Assembly (NCBI GenBank): GCA_002392405.1
Contig: DGGY01000046.1
Location: 1-34,420, forward strand
Source: Treponema sp. UBA3862
GTDB taxonomy: Bacteria; Spirochaetota; Spirochaetia; Treponematales; Treponemataceae
DNA: 34,420 nt
Direction of reading: 5' to 3'
The notes below the pieces were generated by a model, which worked only from the letters and a program-made list of their open reading frames with translations, had not been told where the DNA came from and did not search any database. The stretch's first letter is position 1. The number at the start of each line of letters is the position of its first letter. The position numbers were made by a program, and so were the translations under genes. This document shows positions 9,417-17,583 of this stretch, one piece after another.

Positions 9417-11522
9417 ATGAAAAAAACTGAAACTCTTATTGTTTTCTTTCTCTGTTGTGTTTTTAACTTTGGTTTTGCACAGGATTACACTTCCGGTGCG
9501 CTTAAGCATTATAACAGGGGCCTTGAATATGCTTCTAATGAAGACTGGTATGAAGCGGGAGAGGAGTTTCTGCAGTCTGCACGTGAAAATCCTTCTTTTG
9601 CAGATGCCTGGTTCAATCTTGCAAAATGCAATTATGAGACAGATGATTTTAATCTTTGTCTGGCAAATCTTGAGAATGCACAAAAATATGCAAAAAACAG
9701 GACTGATATCCTTAATTTAAAAGGAATGTGCCTTATTTCTCTCCGGCGCCTGGATGAAGCGGAAAAAATATTCAAATCAATCCTTGAGGAGTATCCTAAT
9801 AATATTGAATCCCGTTTTGGACTTGCTGAACTTGAACTTTATAACGGTAGTTTTGACAGCGCACGTAATTTTTATCTTGATGCCTTAAAAAGACAGAATA
9901 CAAACAGAAAGGCTCTTCTTTCGCTTGCCGTTTTGTCTGCAGAAACAGGAAAACAGGACCTTTCGGTAAAATATATCAATCAGGCCTTAAAATATCATTC
10001 TTCTGACCCTGAGGTTCATTATTTAAGTTCTTATCTTGCCGCAAAAAAAGGCGATTTAACTGAAGCTGAAAGAAGGGCACGTTCTGCCGTTCAGATTAAA
10101 GCAGATTATACTGACGCCTATGTTATGCTCTGTTCTGTTTTATATGCACAGAAACGTTATTCAGAAGTTATTGATATCTGTGATTATCTTATTTCAAGAA
10201 ACAGAAAAACAATCAGTGCCTGGTATTTAAAAGGCTGGTCACAGTACCGTCTTAACCAGAGTGAAAATGCAGTAGAAACCTGGGAAACTGCCCTTGGAAT
10301 TGACAGCCTGGATGAAATTTTAAGAAGTTCACTTGAACTTGCTGTATGCCGTATGCTTCCGCTCGAGGATGAAAGAAGGGCTCAGTGGGCTGAATTTCAT
10401 ATCAAAAAAGCCCGTGAATATTCAAAGATTTTCCAGGGTGAACAGGCCCGCTATGAATATCAGAGGGCTTTAAAAATTGACCCTAATAACTTTACTGCAA
10501 GAAGCGAATTTGCCGAACTGATCAGAAAACTCGGTCTTAATGAACTTTATCTTAATCAGATTACGTTTATTAAAAATAATTCAAAAATCGATGAATCATC
10601 CCTTACAGAACAGGAAAAATATAAAAATACAAAAATCAACGATACAATAGAGGCGTATTCTGCGCTTATGAAGTATTCTCTAAATAATAAGTGGGACCTT
10701 GATCCTTTCTATCTGGATAAAACAAGATGGAATATCGGTATTTATTATACAAAATCACCTGTACAGCTTATTCACTGTGACTCGGAAGAAATTGCAGCTT
10801 CCATGATTAAAGAAAGTTTCAGCGGAGCCGCCCTTACTGCAGTAACAGTTGAAAGAAATCCTGTTTCTTCTTATGGTGAAGCCTTTAAATCAGCAAGAAG
10901 AAAGGGGCTCGATTATTTTGTAATTACAAAATTTGAAGAATCAGAAAGGGAAGTTAGCCTCGATGCTGTAGTGTATAACGGACGCAACGGGACTGAAACT
11001 GCAAGATTCTCACTTTTCAGGACAGGCAATGACCGTTTTGCTTCAGTTCTCCGTTCATTCCGCCGCAACATTCTTGATTTACTTCCTGCACGCGGAAAAC
11101 TTCTTGCAAGAAGCGGAAATGAAATCCTTGTGGATATGGGAAAAACTGAAGGTCTTGTAAAAGGAGCTGTACTTGATGTTGTTAAGGCAGGTAATATCAG
11201 GACCTGCGATAAAGGAAAAGGTGTGACTTTTGAAGATAAATACTCTCTCGGCCAGATTGTAATTGAACAGGTTGGAGAGGAAATCTCTCAGGGCACTTTG
11301 ACTCAGAAAAGTTTTTATGACCGTGTAAATATCGGTGACGAAGTTTTAATCAAATCTCTTCCGGAACTGAACCCTGACGGAACACTCGCAGATACAAATC
11401 CATCTGCAGACGAAAAAGGACAGCCTTTAACATCACAGTCAAGGACAGAAAAGCTTAGCGCAGAAGATTTAGGACTTATTAAAACACCTGTATTTATTGA
11501 TTTAATCCGCGGACTTTACTGA
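9417..11522 (+). CDS. Exported TPR-repeat protein
   Basis: A 701-residue protein with a Sec signal peptide (hydrophobic 7-20, cleavage after FGFA at residue 21), so probably periplasmic. Tetratricopeptide repeats fill about residues 30-300 (for example DAWFNLAKCNYETDDF and SRFGLAELELYNGSF), with another repeat pair near 330-370. The C-terminal third is different: a mixed alpha/beta region and a beta-rich domain from about 558 (KLLARSGNEILVDMGKTEG) that resembles the small barrel near the end of some flagellar and peptidoglycan-associated proteins. Its function is not recognised. The start is ATG 9417, preceded by GGGTGGGA; a start 27 bases upstream would bury the signal peptide. Its stop overlaps the oppositely oriented next gene by 7 bases. 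Confidence 0.85.
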   Translation: MKKTETLIVFFLCCVFNFGFAQDYTSGALKHYNRGLEYASNEDWYEAGEEFLQSARENPSFADAWFNLAKCNYETDDFNLCLANLENAQKYAKNRTDILNLKGMCLISLRRLDEAEKIFKSILEEYPNNIESRFGLAELELYNGSFDSARNFYLDALKRQNTNRKALLSLAVLSAETGKQDLSVKYINQALKYHSSDPEVHYLSSYLAAKKGDLTEAERRARSAVQIKADYTDAYVMLCSVLYAQKRYSEVIDICDYLISRNRKTISAWYLKGWSQYRLNQSENAVETWETALGIDSLDEILRSSLELAVCRMLPLEDERRAQWAEFHIKKAREYSKIFQGEQARYEYQRALKIDPNNFTARSEFAELIRKLGLNELYLNQITFIKNNSKIDESSLTEQEKYKNTKINDTIEAYSALMKYSLNNKWDLDPFYLDKTRWNIGIYYTKSPVQLIHCDSEEIAASMIKESFSGAALTAVTVERNPVSSYGEAFKSARRKGLDYFVITKFEESEREVSLDAVVYNGRNGTETARFSLFRTGNDRFASVLRSFRRNILDLLPARGKLLARSGNEILVDMGKTEGLVKGAVLDVVKAGNIRTCDKGKGVTFEDKYSLGQIVIEQVGEEISQGTLTQKSFYDRVNIGDEVLIKSLPELNPDGTLADTNPSADEKGQPLTSQSRTEKLSAEDLGLIKTPVFIDLIRGLY

Positions 11523-12430
11523 TAATCAGGAATCTCGTAGAAATCGAGTGTTGAATTAATCCATTTTTTTGCAAGAACAGGATAAGCGTCCTCAACAAAA
11601 AGAAACATTGTAAGGGCGCTTCTGTAATTTCCTGCAAAATATTGTGATTCAGCAAGATAAAAAGTAGCACGGTTTGTAGTTTCTTCACTTCTGTTTACGC
11701 TTAAAAACTTTTTAAGTTCTTTTGCGGAAGTTTTGTAGTCTTTTTTTACAAAATAATTTTTAAGTATTTCAAAAAGAAAGTAATCATCACCGCCAGCAGG
11801 TGAAACAATGTCTGCATCAAAATAATATGGACTTAATTTTTCTTTTGGGCGCTCAGAACAGCCCTGTGCAAGTTCTTCCCCGGCTTTTATTACTTCAGGT
11901 TTTAAGGGGTTAGGCTTTTTTTCAATGTCTTTTACTAAATCAATATAAGGCAGAGGAAGTTCACGAAGGTTTCCCTTTGGATAAGTTTTTGGTTTTGCTG
12001 CGGCTGCCTGTTCTTCAGAAGGTTCAGCTTTTTTTTCAGGACGGGCAACTTTTACGCCTTTTACGGTTGCATTAACTGAAGGCAGGATAATGTTGTACAG
12101 AGAACCGTCTTCAAGGCGGCAGATTACGGCATAATAATATTCACGGTAATTGATTACTGTGTCTGTGTATGAAGAGAGTTTTGGGGAAACCTGAGCAACA
12201 GGTTTTGTCTGTTCAATGATTTTTGAGGTTAAAGGCATTGTATTTTTAAAAATGCAGACTGACTGTGCCTGTGAGTCTTTAGGAAGTTTCCATGAAATTT
12301 TAATTTTGTTGGTAGAAACAGGGGTTGCGCTTATCATGTCAGCGACAGGCCTTGAAGTCTGGCTGAAAGAATGAAGGAGTGGAAAAAAAGAGAGAACACA
12401 GGAAAGTAAAACTGCTTTAAAAATCTTCAT
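11516..12430 (-). CDS. Exported protein with FN3-like and TPR-like regions, unknown function
   Basis: A 304-residue protein with an N-terminal signal peptide (MKIFKAVLLSCVLSFFPLL, cleavage near 23-24). Residues about 29-110 look like a fibronectin type III-type beta sandwich (ISATPVSTNKIKISWKLP, then YREYYYAVIC). A lysine/proline/alanine-rich linker follows at about 128-152. The last 90 residues are helical and TPR-like (DYKTSAKELKKFL, RATFYLAESQYFAGNY). The protein is probably periplasmic and a partner-binding scaffold; no enzyme motif is visible. No Shine-Dalgarno sequence precedes ATG, and the predicted promoter puts the transcript start at or next to the ATG. It is convergent with the TPR protein before it, overlapping by 7 bases, and divergent from the Cas2-like gene. 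Confidence 0.8.
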   Translation of the reverse strand: MKIFKAVLLSCVLSFFPLLHSFSQTSRPVADMISATPVSTNKIKISWKLPKDSQAQSVCIFKNTMPLTSKIIEQTKPVAQVSPKLSSYTDTVINYREYYYAVICRLEDGSLYNIILPSVNATVKGVKVARPEKKAEPSEEQAAAAKPKTYPKGNLRELPLPYIDLVKDIEKKPNPLKPEVIKAGEELAQGCSERPKEKLSPYYFDADIVSPAGGDDYFLFEILKNYFVKKDYKTSAKELKKFLSVNRSEETTNRATFYLAESQYFAGNYRSALTMFLFVEDAYPVLAKKWINSTLDFYEIPDYQ

Positions 12431-12494
12431 ATAAATATAATGCTACAAATAAGGTTATTTGACAAGCAAAGTTCATTACTTTATTCTTATATAT
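12431..12494. promoter_or_regulatory. Divergent promoter region with overlapping -35 boxes
   Basis: The 64-base gap between two divergent genes holds TTGACA at 12459-12464 (plus strand) and, on the minus strand, TTGTCA (12460-12465). A 17-base spacer leads on the plus strand to TATTCT (12482-12487), and on the minus strand a 17-base spacer leads to CATTAT (12437-12442). Each -10 box ends 6-7 bases before an ATG. Both transcripts would therefore be leaderless, which fits the lack of any Shine-Dalgarno sequence on either side. The plus-strand -35 is a perfect consensus; the -10 boxes match 4 of 6. Confidence 0.55.
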
Positions 12495-12812
12495 ATGTTT
12501 GTTTCAGTAGTTCTTGACCCCGGTGGAATTGACAGTGCAAAAGCCGCCTCAGCCGTATTAACCAGATTTGGTTTTAAAAAAGTGCAGAGGGCCTGCTGGG
12601 AAAGCATGCAGATTTCAGAGGCTCAGCTGTCTGTCCTTAAGAGGGAACTTGACGGAGCCACTGATTATTATGACACGCTGAGAATTTATCAGTTTCCCTT
12701 AAACGGGAATTTTGCAGTTACTGAATTAAAACAAAAAAAATGGAAAAAAGCCGTATTTTCAGGGGAGCAGATAGCGACAAATGCTGGAAGAATTAAAAGA
12801 ACCAATCGATAA
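12495..12812 (+). CDS. Cas2-like (ferredoxin-fold) orphan protein
   Basis: A 105-residue protein, ATG 12495. The N-terminal 75 residues follow the Cas2/VapD pattern: a first beta strand ending in an acidic residue (MFVSVVLD, Asp8), helix 1 with an alanine-rich face, a second strand (GFKKVQRACWES), then ISEAQLSVLKRELDGATD, and a last strand TLRIYQFPL. This matches the Cas2 layout of strand-helix-strand-x-helix-strand, with Asp8 at the metal-binding Asp position. The C-terminal 25 residues are basic. No cas1, other cas gene or CRISPR array is nearby, so a role in spacer acquisition is not implied. No Shine-Dalgarno sequence is visible. The last 32 bases overlap the start of prfB in another frame. 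Assignment is by pattern and needs a profile search. Confidence 0.6.
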   Translation: MFVSVVLDPGGIDSAKAASAVLTRFGFKKVQRACWESMQISEAQLSVLKRELDGATDYYDTLRIYQFPLNGNFAVTELKQKKWKKAVFSGEQIATNAGRIKRTNR

Positions 12813-13915
12813 ACTCAAAAATGACATCCTCTCTGTCTGGGGGCGTCTTTGACCACGATGCAATTGATTTAAAAATTAAGGAAAAAGAAGAACTCACCGC
12901 AAATCCAGATTTCTGGAATGACTCAGATAATGCCCAGAAGGTAATGAATGAGCTCAAATATCTTAAAGGGCGTGTTGAACCGTGGCGTAAATTAATCAAG
13001 GATGCAGAAGACCTTGAAACACTTTATGAACTTGGAATTGAAAGTGCAGACCAGAGTGTAGAAGAAGAAATCCGCCCGCTGCTTGAACAGACAACAAAAG
13101 AATTTGAAAATCAGTCAATTCTCAATCTTCTTTCAGGAGAAGTAGATAAAAACGGCTGCTTCCTTACAATTCATTCCGGTGCAGGCGGAACAGAAGCCTG
13201 TGACTGGGCATATATGCTCAGCCGTATGTATATCCGCTGGGCAGAACGAAACGGTTACAAAATGGAAACAGTTGACCTTCAGGAAGATGAAGGCGGCATA
13301 AAATCAACAACAATCCAGATTACAGGTGACTATGTTTACGGAAAATTAAAGGGAGAGGCAGGCGTTCACCGCCTTATCCGTATTTCGCCTTTTGATGCAA
13401 ATGCAAGGCGTCATACATCCTTCAGCTCAGTTTTTATTTTCCCGATTCTTGATGACACCATTAAAGTTGATATCCGTCCTGAAGATTTAAGGGTTGATAC
13501 TTACCGTTCAGGAGGAAAAGGCGGACAGCATGTAAATAAGACTGATTCTGCCGTACGTTTTACCCACCTTCCGACAGGAATTGTTGTAACCTGTGATTCT
13601 GAGCGTTCCCAGCTTATGAACAGGGCTACTGCAATGAGCATTTTGAAGGCAAAACTTTACCAGCACTACAAGGAAGAAAAAGAACGTGAAAATGCAAAGT
13701 TTGGTGCAGAAAAAAAGGATATTTCCTGGGGAAACCAGATCCGCACCTATGTCTTCCAGCCGTATACAATGGTAAAAGACCACCGCACAAAATATGAATG
13801 CGGAAACATTCAGTCTGTTATGGACGGTGATATTGACCAGTTTATAGATGCCTTCCTTCAGGCACAGTGGAAAGGTCTTCCTCTTGCAGGTTCTGACTCA
13901 GACGAGGATATGTAA
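12781..13915 (+). CDS. prfB: Peptide chain release factor 2, with programmed +1 frameshift
   Basis: RF2 reads UGA and UAA stop codons and triggers peptide release. The coding sequence is 12781-12849 joined to 12851-13915. The first 23 codons (starting MLEELKEPIDKLKND) end at CTT followed by an in-frame TGA (12850-12852); a +1 slip gives CTT GAC and continues DHDAIDLKIKEKE. The product is about 377 residues, near the usual 365. The anticodon-like SPF motif is at about 202-204 and the catalytic GGQ at about 247-249. ATG 12781 is preceded by GGGGAG (12762-12767) at a 13-base spacing and overlaps the Cas2-like gene by 32 bases. Frameshifting makes synthesis self-limiting: plentiful RF2 terminates at the TGA, scarce RF2 lets the ribosome slip. 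Confidence 0.97.
12839..12853 (+). promoter_or_regulatory. prfB +1 recoding site
   Basis: GGGGG at 12839-12843, three bases, then CTTTGAC at 12847-12853. This has the same elements and spacing as the E. coli prfB site (AGGGGG, 3 bases, CTT TGA C). The G-run acts as an internal Shine-Dalgarno sequence that pushes the ribosome forward while it pauses at the poorly read UGA. Confidence 0.95.
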
Positions 13916-13932
13916 GCTTTGTGTGAAGGACG

Positions 13933-15516
13933 ATGAAAAGATTTTTGTGCTTTAAGGCAGTTCTGATTTCTCTTTTACTTTCTTCTGTACAGCAGCTTAC
14001 AGCTTCTGACTGGACTTTAGCCTCACAAAAATTTACTTTCAGTCAGAAAGGTCTTGATAAAACTTCAAGCCGCCAGATAGCAGATGTTCTGCCAAAACTT
14101 ATATTAGAACAGATTTCTTCACAGGCAATAAGAACCCTGCCGTCCAAAGAGCTGATGGACAGGGAACTTAATGACCTTCAGACAGAACGCCTGTCGCTTT
14201 TTCTTCAGCTTGCAAAGGAAAATAAGACCCGTGACGCTCTTGTTCTTTCTAAGGAGAAGCCTTCTCAGTTAAGGAAAGCACTTGAAGAAGAAGATAAAAA
14301 AATCAGGGAAATCGAATCAAAAATTGATGCAAATATACAGTCGCTTCTTGAAGTAAAAAATAAATACGAAAAAAAAATTGCCTTTGAAAGCGGTCAAAAG
14401 ACATTTGATGAGAATGCTGAAGACAAGGAAAGATTTCCTTTTCCTTTTTTTAAGCATGAAAACCACGATGAAAGAACAACGGAAACTGTAGTTCTATACA
14501 AAAATGATTCTTCACAGCTTTTCTCGCCCTCACAGGATGCATTAAATGACGGTATAAAAAGTTTTACTTACAATAAAGAAGTAACTCAGGCTAAAATTAA
14601 CGGACTTTTAACGGGGCAGATTACTGTCTATGGCGAATATCTTTCTGTTTCAGTAAGCCTTTATCTTTTTCCAGGCGCTTCATTAAATGCTGTCGTAACT
14701 GAAGTTGGAAGTACTTCTGATTTAATTACGATTGCAAGAAATGTCGTAAGAAACCTGACTCCAAAGATTGCAAACTGTCTTCCTGTAAAAATAAAAGTTG
14801 TAATTGAACCTGAAGAAGCCCGTTCAACTGCACTTTTAAATGTAGACGGAGTTATTGCTGGTGAAAAAGATGAACTTGTTGTAGACGCAGGAATTCATAC
14901 AATTACTGTTTCTGCTGACGGTTATGAAAGTCAGACAATCAATTATGCTTTTTCAGGGGAAGATTTTTTTACCCTTAAAACAACTCTGAAGCCTCTTGTT
15001 ACAGGAACTTTTGAACTTAGCCTCAAAAAAATGAATCAGGGAACTTTTTTCTTTAATGCAATGGAAAATGTTTCTGTGGATGAAGAAAACCAGAAAGCCC
15101 GTGCAAGTGTAAACGGACGGCCTGTTCTTGCTGTATTTACTGACAAACAGGGGCAGAGTGCTTTTATTTTTATCAGCGAACAGCTTGCACGGAATTCAAA
15201 AAACTTAAGTGTAAATGTAAAACCTTATGACAGGGAACAAAATATTGATAAAAGGCGCAGAATGCTTTATACGGCCTACAGCGCACTTATCTGTTCTCTT
15301 GTGCCGACTTTTTACTGTGTCGGAAATTTTACTGCTTATAATAATTCTTATGTTTCAGGGCGCGCCTCTTACGATGATGTTGAGAAGTGGCAGAAATATT
15401 CATATTATTCGATAGGACTTTCTTGTGCTTCAGGTGCATGGTTTGCAATTGAAGTCTGCAGGTATCTTTTTGCAGCAAATGAAGTTCTGCCTGCAGATGC
15501 AAAAGAAAAAAAATAA
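13933..15516 (+). CDS. Exported/membrane PEGA-domain protein
   Basis: A 527-residue protein with an N-terminal signal peptide or anchor (residues 5-24). A charged coiled-coil-prone stretch spans about 75-150 (many K/E/D heptads). A PEGA-type beta domain occupies about 287-355, with the motif LLNVDGVIAGEKDELVVDAG and then HTITVSADGYE. Two hydrophobic helices near the C-terminus (about 442-465 and 490-515) could anchor it in the membrane. PEGA domains are common in surface or periplasmic proteins; no catalytic motif is visible. The specific function is unknown. GAAGGA precedes ATG 13933 by 6 bases. It lies 17 bases after prfB and 16 before ftsY, suggesting one transcript. Confidence 0.82.
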   Translation: MKRFLCFKAVLISLLLSSVQQLTASDWTLASQKFTFSQKGLDKTSSRQIADVLPKLILEQISSQAIRTLPSKELMDRELNDLQTERLSLFLQLAKENKTRDALVLSKEKPSQLRKALEEEDKKIREIESKIDANIQSLLEVKNKYEKKIAFESGQKTFDENAEDKERFPFPFFKHENHDERTTETVVLYKNDSSQLFSPSQDALNDGIKSFTYNKEVTQAKINGLLTGQITVYGEYLSVSVSLYLFPGASLNAVVTEVGSTSDLITIARNVVRNLTPKIANCLPVKIKVVIEPEEARSTALLNVDGVIAGEKDELVVDAGIHTITVSADGYESQTINYAFSGEDFFTLKTTLKPLVTGTFELSLKKMNQGTFFFNAMENVSVDEENQKARASVNGRPVLAVFTDKQGQSAFIFISEQLARNSKNLSVNVKPYDREQNIDKRRRMLYTAYSALICSLVPTFYCVGNFTAYNNSYVSGRASYDDVEKWQKYSYYSIGLSCASGAWFAIEVCRYLFAANEVLPADAKEKK

Positions 15517-15532
15517 AAAAAAGGAAATATAA

Positions 15533-16402
15533 ATGGCCAAAACAGGATTTGCACAGAAACTAAAAAACTTATTTTCCTCAGTTAAAATTGATGAAGAATT
15601 TTTTGATGAGCTTACTGATATTCTCGTTGAAGGCGATATAGGGGCAAAATTTGCCTGGGAAATTACTGATGAACTTGAAGATTACTGCAGAAAAAATAAA
15701 GTAAGTGATGAAGCTGCAGTAATTGAACAGCTTTACAGTATTCTTCTTCAATATGCAAAAAAAACTGATTTTGAAGCAGACGATTCAAAAACAAATATCT
15801 TTATGCTTTTAGGCGTAAACGGAGTCGGAAAGACTACAACTGCCGCAAAAATCGCCTCATACTTAAAAAACAGCGGTAAAAAAGTAATTCTTGCAGCAGC
15901 AGATACCTTCCGTGCCGCCGCAGAAGAACAGCTTGAGATGCACGGAAAAAATCTTGGAATACGCGTAATTTCTCATCAGCATGGAAGTGATCCTTCTGCT
16001 GTAGTTTTTGATGCTGCAGATGCTGCAAGGGCAGTGGGCGGGGCTGTAGTTCTTGCTGATACTGCAGGACGTCTTCATAATAAAGAAAACCTTGTACGTG
16101 AGCTTCAGAAAATCAATAAAATTGCCGCTTCTAAGGCCGATGAAGGATGCTACAAAAAGATTCTGGTTATAGACGGGACAACGGGGCAGAATGCTGTCCG
16201 TCAGGCAGAAGTTTTTAATGAAGCCGTAGGAGTTGATGCAGTTGTAATTACAAAATATGACTCAACTGCAAAAGGCGGTATGGTTTTTACAATCGCAAAA
16301 GAGCTTGGAATCCCTGTATGGTTTGTCTGTACGGGTGAAAAATATGAAAACATCATGAAATTTAATCCTGAAGAATATGTAAAGGAATTCGTCGGAAAGT
16401 AA
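15533..16402 (+). CDS. ftsY: FtsY, signal recognition particle receptor GTPase
   Basis: Membrane-associated GTPase that receives SRP-bound ribosomes for co-translational targeting. The 289 residues form essentially the NG domain only: helical N domain at 1-85, then G1 GVNGVGKTTT (94-103), DTFRAAAEEQL, G3 DTAGR (176-180), DGTTGQNA and G4 TKYD, with STAKGG following. The long acidic A domain of E. coli FtsY is absent, as in many other bacteria, so membrane binding would rely on the N-terminal amphipathic helix (TGFAQKLKNLFSSV). G4 is TKYD where TKLD is usual, a mild change. AAGGAA precedes ATG 15533. The stop TAA shares one base with the next ATG (TAATG at 16400-16404). Confidence 0.96.
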   Translation: MAKTGFAQKLKNLFSSVKIDEEFFDELTDILVEGDIGAKFAWEITDELEDYCRKNKVSDEAAVIEQLYSILLQYAKKTDFEADDSKTNIFMLLGVNGVGKTTTAAKIASYLKNSGKKVILAAADTFRAAAEEQLEMHGKNLGIRVISHQHGSDPSAVVFDAADAARAVGGAVVLADTAGRLHNKENLVRELQKINKIAASKADEGCYKKILVIDGTTGQNAVRQAEVFNEAVGVDAVVITKYDSTAKGGMVFTIAKELGIPVWFVCTGEKYENIMKFNPEEYVKEFVGK

Positions 16403-17583
16403 TGAAAGTATTTTACCCGAAGAACAGATATTTTTTAGTCCTGTTCTTTATGATGTTTACAGCAAATCTTTTCTCTCAGGAAAAAAACAGCCATAAATTA
16501 AGGGAATTTCTTTTTGACACTTTAAGGTATTCTCTTACTTTGACAGCCAGAGACAGCCGTGTAAAAAATTACTATGAACTTTCAAAAGAGCCCTCTAAAC
16601 TTCTGATGCTTCCTGTATGGAAATCTTCAGGACCTTTATATCTGTATGAAATCTTTTATCCTGAATATAAAGGACAGATTGAACTTTCATTTATTCAAAG
16701 TAATCTTTCAGAAAGTTTCAGTGCGTACTGGATAGATAATGCGGTGATGTCTTACATGGCCTCATCAGGGCTTTCTTCAGGCGGAGATTACAATCTTCTT
16801 GAGATGCTTGATAACAAAAATGAAAGCGCTTTTATTGAAGAAGACAAAGAGATTACTCAGAGGCTTAAGGACGGTACTTTAAGAAAGTTTTACATAAAGG
16901 ATGAAAAGTTTTCGCTTTCCTCTCTTAACGGCCTTACATTTATTACAAGTGCCTCAACTGATAGTGTTCAGAGGCGTATTTATGACGAAAGTTTCAGGCT
17001 TATAAAAAAAGAAGTCTATAATTCCCCTGAAAAAGTAAAGGAACTTGATCTTGAAAAACTCTTTGAATATGAGTATGAAAGTTCGACGGCAAAGGTTTTA
17101 AAAAGAACAACTGAAGATTTTTCTAAAAAAACTAAAAATGAAACTTTTTATCTTGAAAACGGAAAGCCTCAAAAAAGCATTGATTATCATTATGAAAAAG
17201 ATGAAAACGATAAAAATAAAGAAAAATATATACTTTTGACTGACTGCGAAAAAAACTGGACCTGGGACGAAGAAAACCGTCTTAAAGAACTTTCCGCTGT
17301 TTTTTATTATACTGAAAGTAAAGGTAAAAAAAATCTGACTACTGAGAAAAGGCAGCTGACGCAGTATTCATATGGACTTTCGACACGGCCTGATGTAAGT
17401 TTTTTTGAAGACGGTCAGTTACGTGGAAAAACCGTCTATACTTCGGAAAATGATTACATTCAGAAATTATTTTTTGATGAAAGTTTCTGCGTTGAAAGTG
17501 CATATGAAGACGGAATTAAAGTAAGTGAAATTATATCCCTTAACGGAACTGAGGTAAGGAGGCGCACATTTGAAAAAGAATAA
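16402..17583 (+). CDS. Exported protein of unknown function, upstream of lolCDE
   Basis: A 393-residue protein with a signal peptide (hydrophobic stretch YFLVLFFMMFTANLF, cleavage near 25-26), so periplasmic. There is no lipobox cysteine. The body is hydrophilic, rich in K/E/Y, with short beta-strand units in the last third that resemble MORN or toxin-wap-like hairpins (for example FFEDGQLRGKTVY and AYEDGIKVSEIISLNG). I do not recognise the family. It overlaps ftsY by 1 base and lolC by 14 bases. It is thus translationally coupled on both sides between protein targeting and lipoprotein release genes, which makes an envelope-related role likely. Confidence 0.75.
   Translation: MKVFYPKNRYFLVLFFMMFTANLFSQEKNSHKLREFLFDTLRYSLTLTARDSRVKNYYELSKEPSKLLMLPVWKSSGPLYLYEIFYPEYKGQIELSFIQSNLSESFSAYWIDNAVMSYMASSGLSSGGDYNLLEMLDNKNESAFIEEDKEITQRLKDGTLRKFYIKDEKFSLSSLNGLTFITSASTDSVQRRIYDESFRLIKKEVYNSPEKVKELDLEKLFEYEYESSTAKVLKRTTEDFSKKTKNETFYLENGKPQKSIDYHYEKDENDKNKEKYILLTDCEKNWTWDEENRLKELSAVFYYTESKGKKNLTTEKRQLTQYSYGLSTRPDVSFFEDGQLRGKTVYTSENDYIQKLFFDESFCVESAYEDGIKVSEIISLNGTEVRRRTFEKE

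Noticed and set aside
11511..11525. Frameshift or fusion between the two convergent genes
   Set aside because: The 7-base overlap is between opposite strands, with each stop codon inside the other gene's end; both frames are intact.
12431..12850. CRISPR locus suggested by the Cas2-like protein
   Set aside because: No direct repeats with regular spacers and no cas1 or other cas gene are visible anywhere in the window.
12821..12852. An RF2 start at 12821, just upstream of the TGA
   Set aside because: The +1 recoding site and the conserved N-terminal peptide starting at 12781 explain the frame change; the 12821 start is an artefact of reading a single frame.
15533..16402. Truncated ftsY
   Set aside because: The NG domain is complete with all GTPase motifs; short FtsY proteins without the acidic A domain are common.
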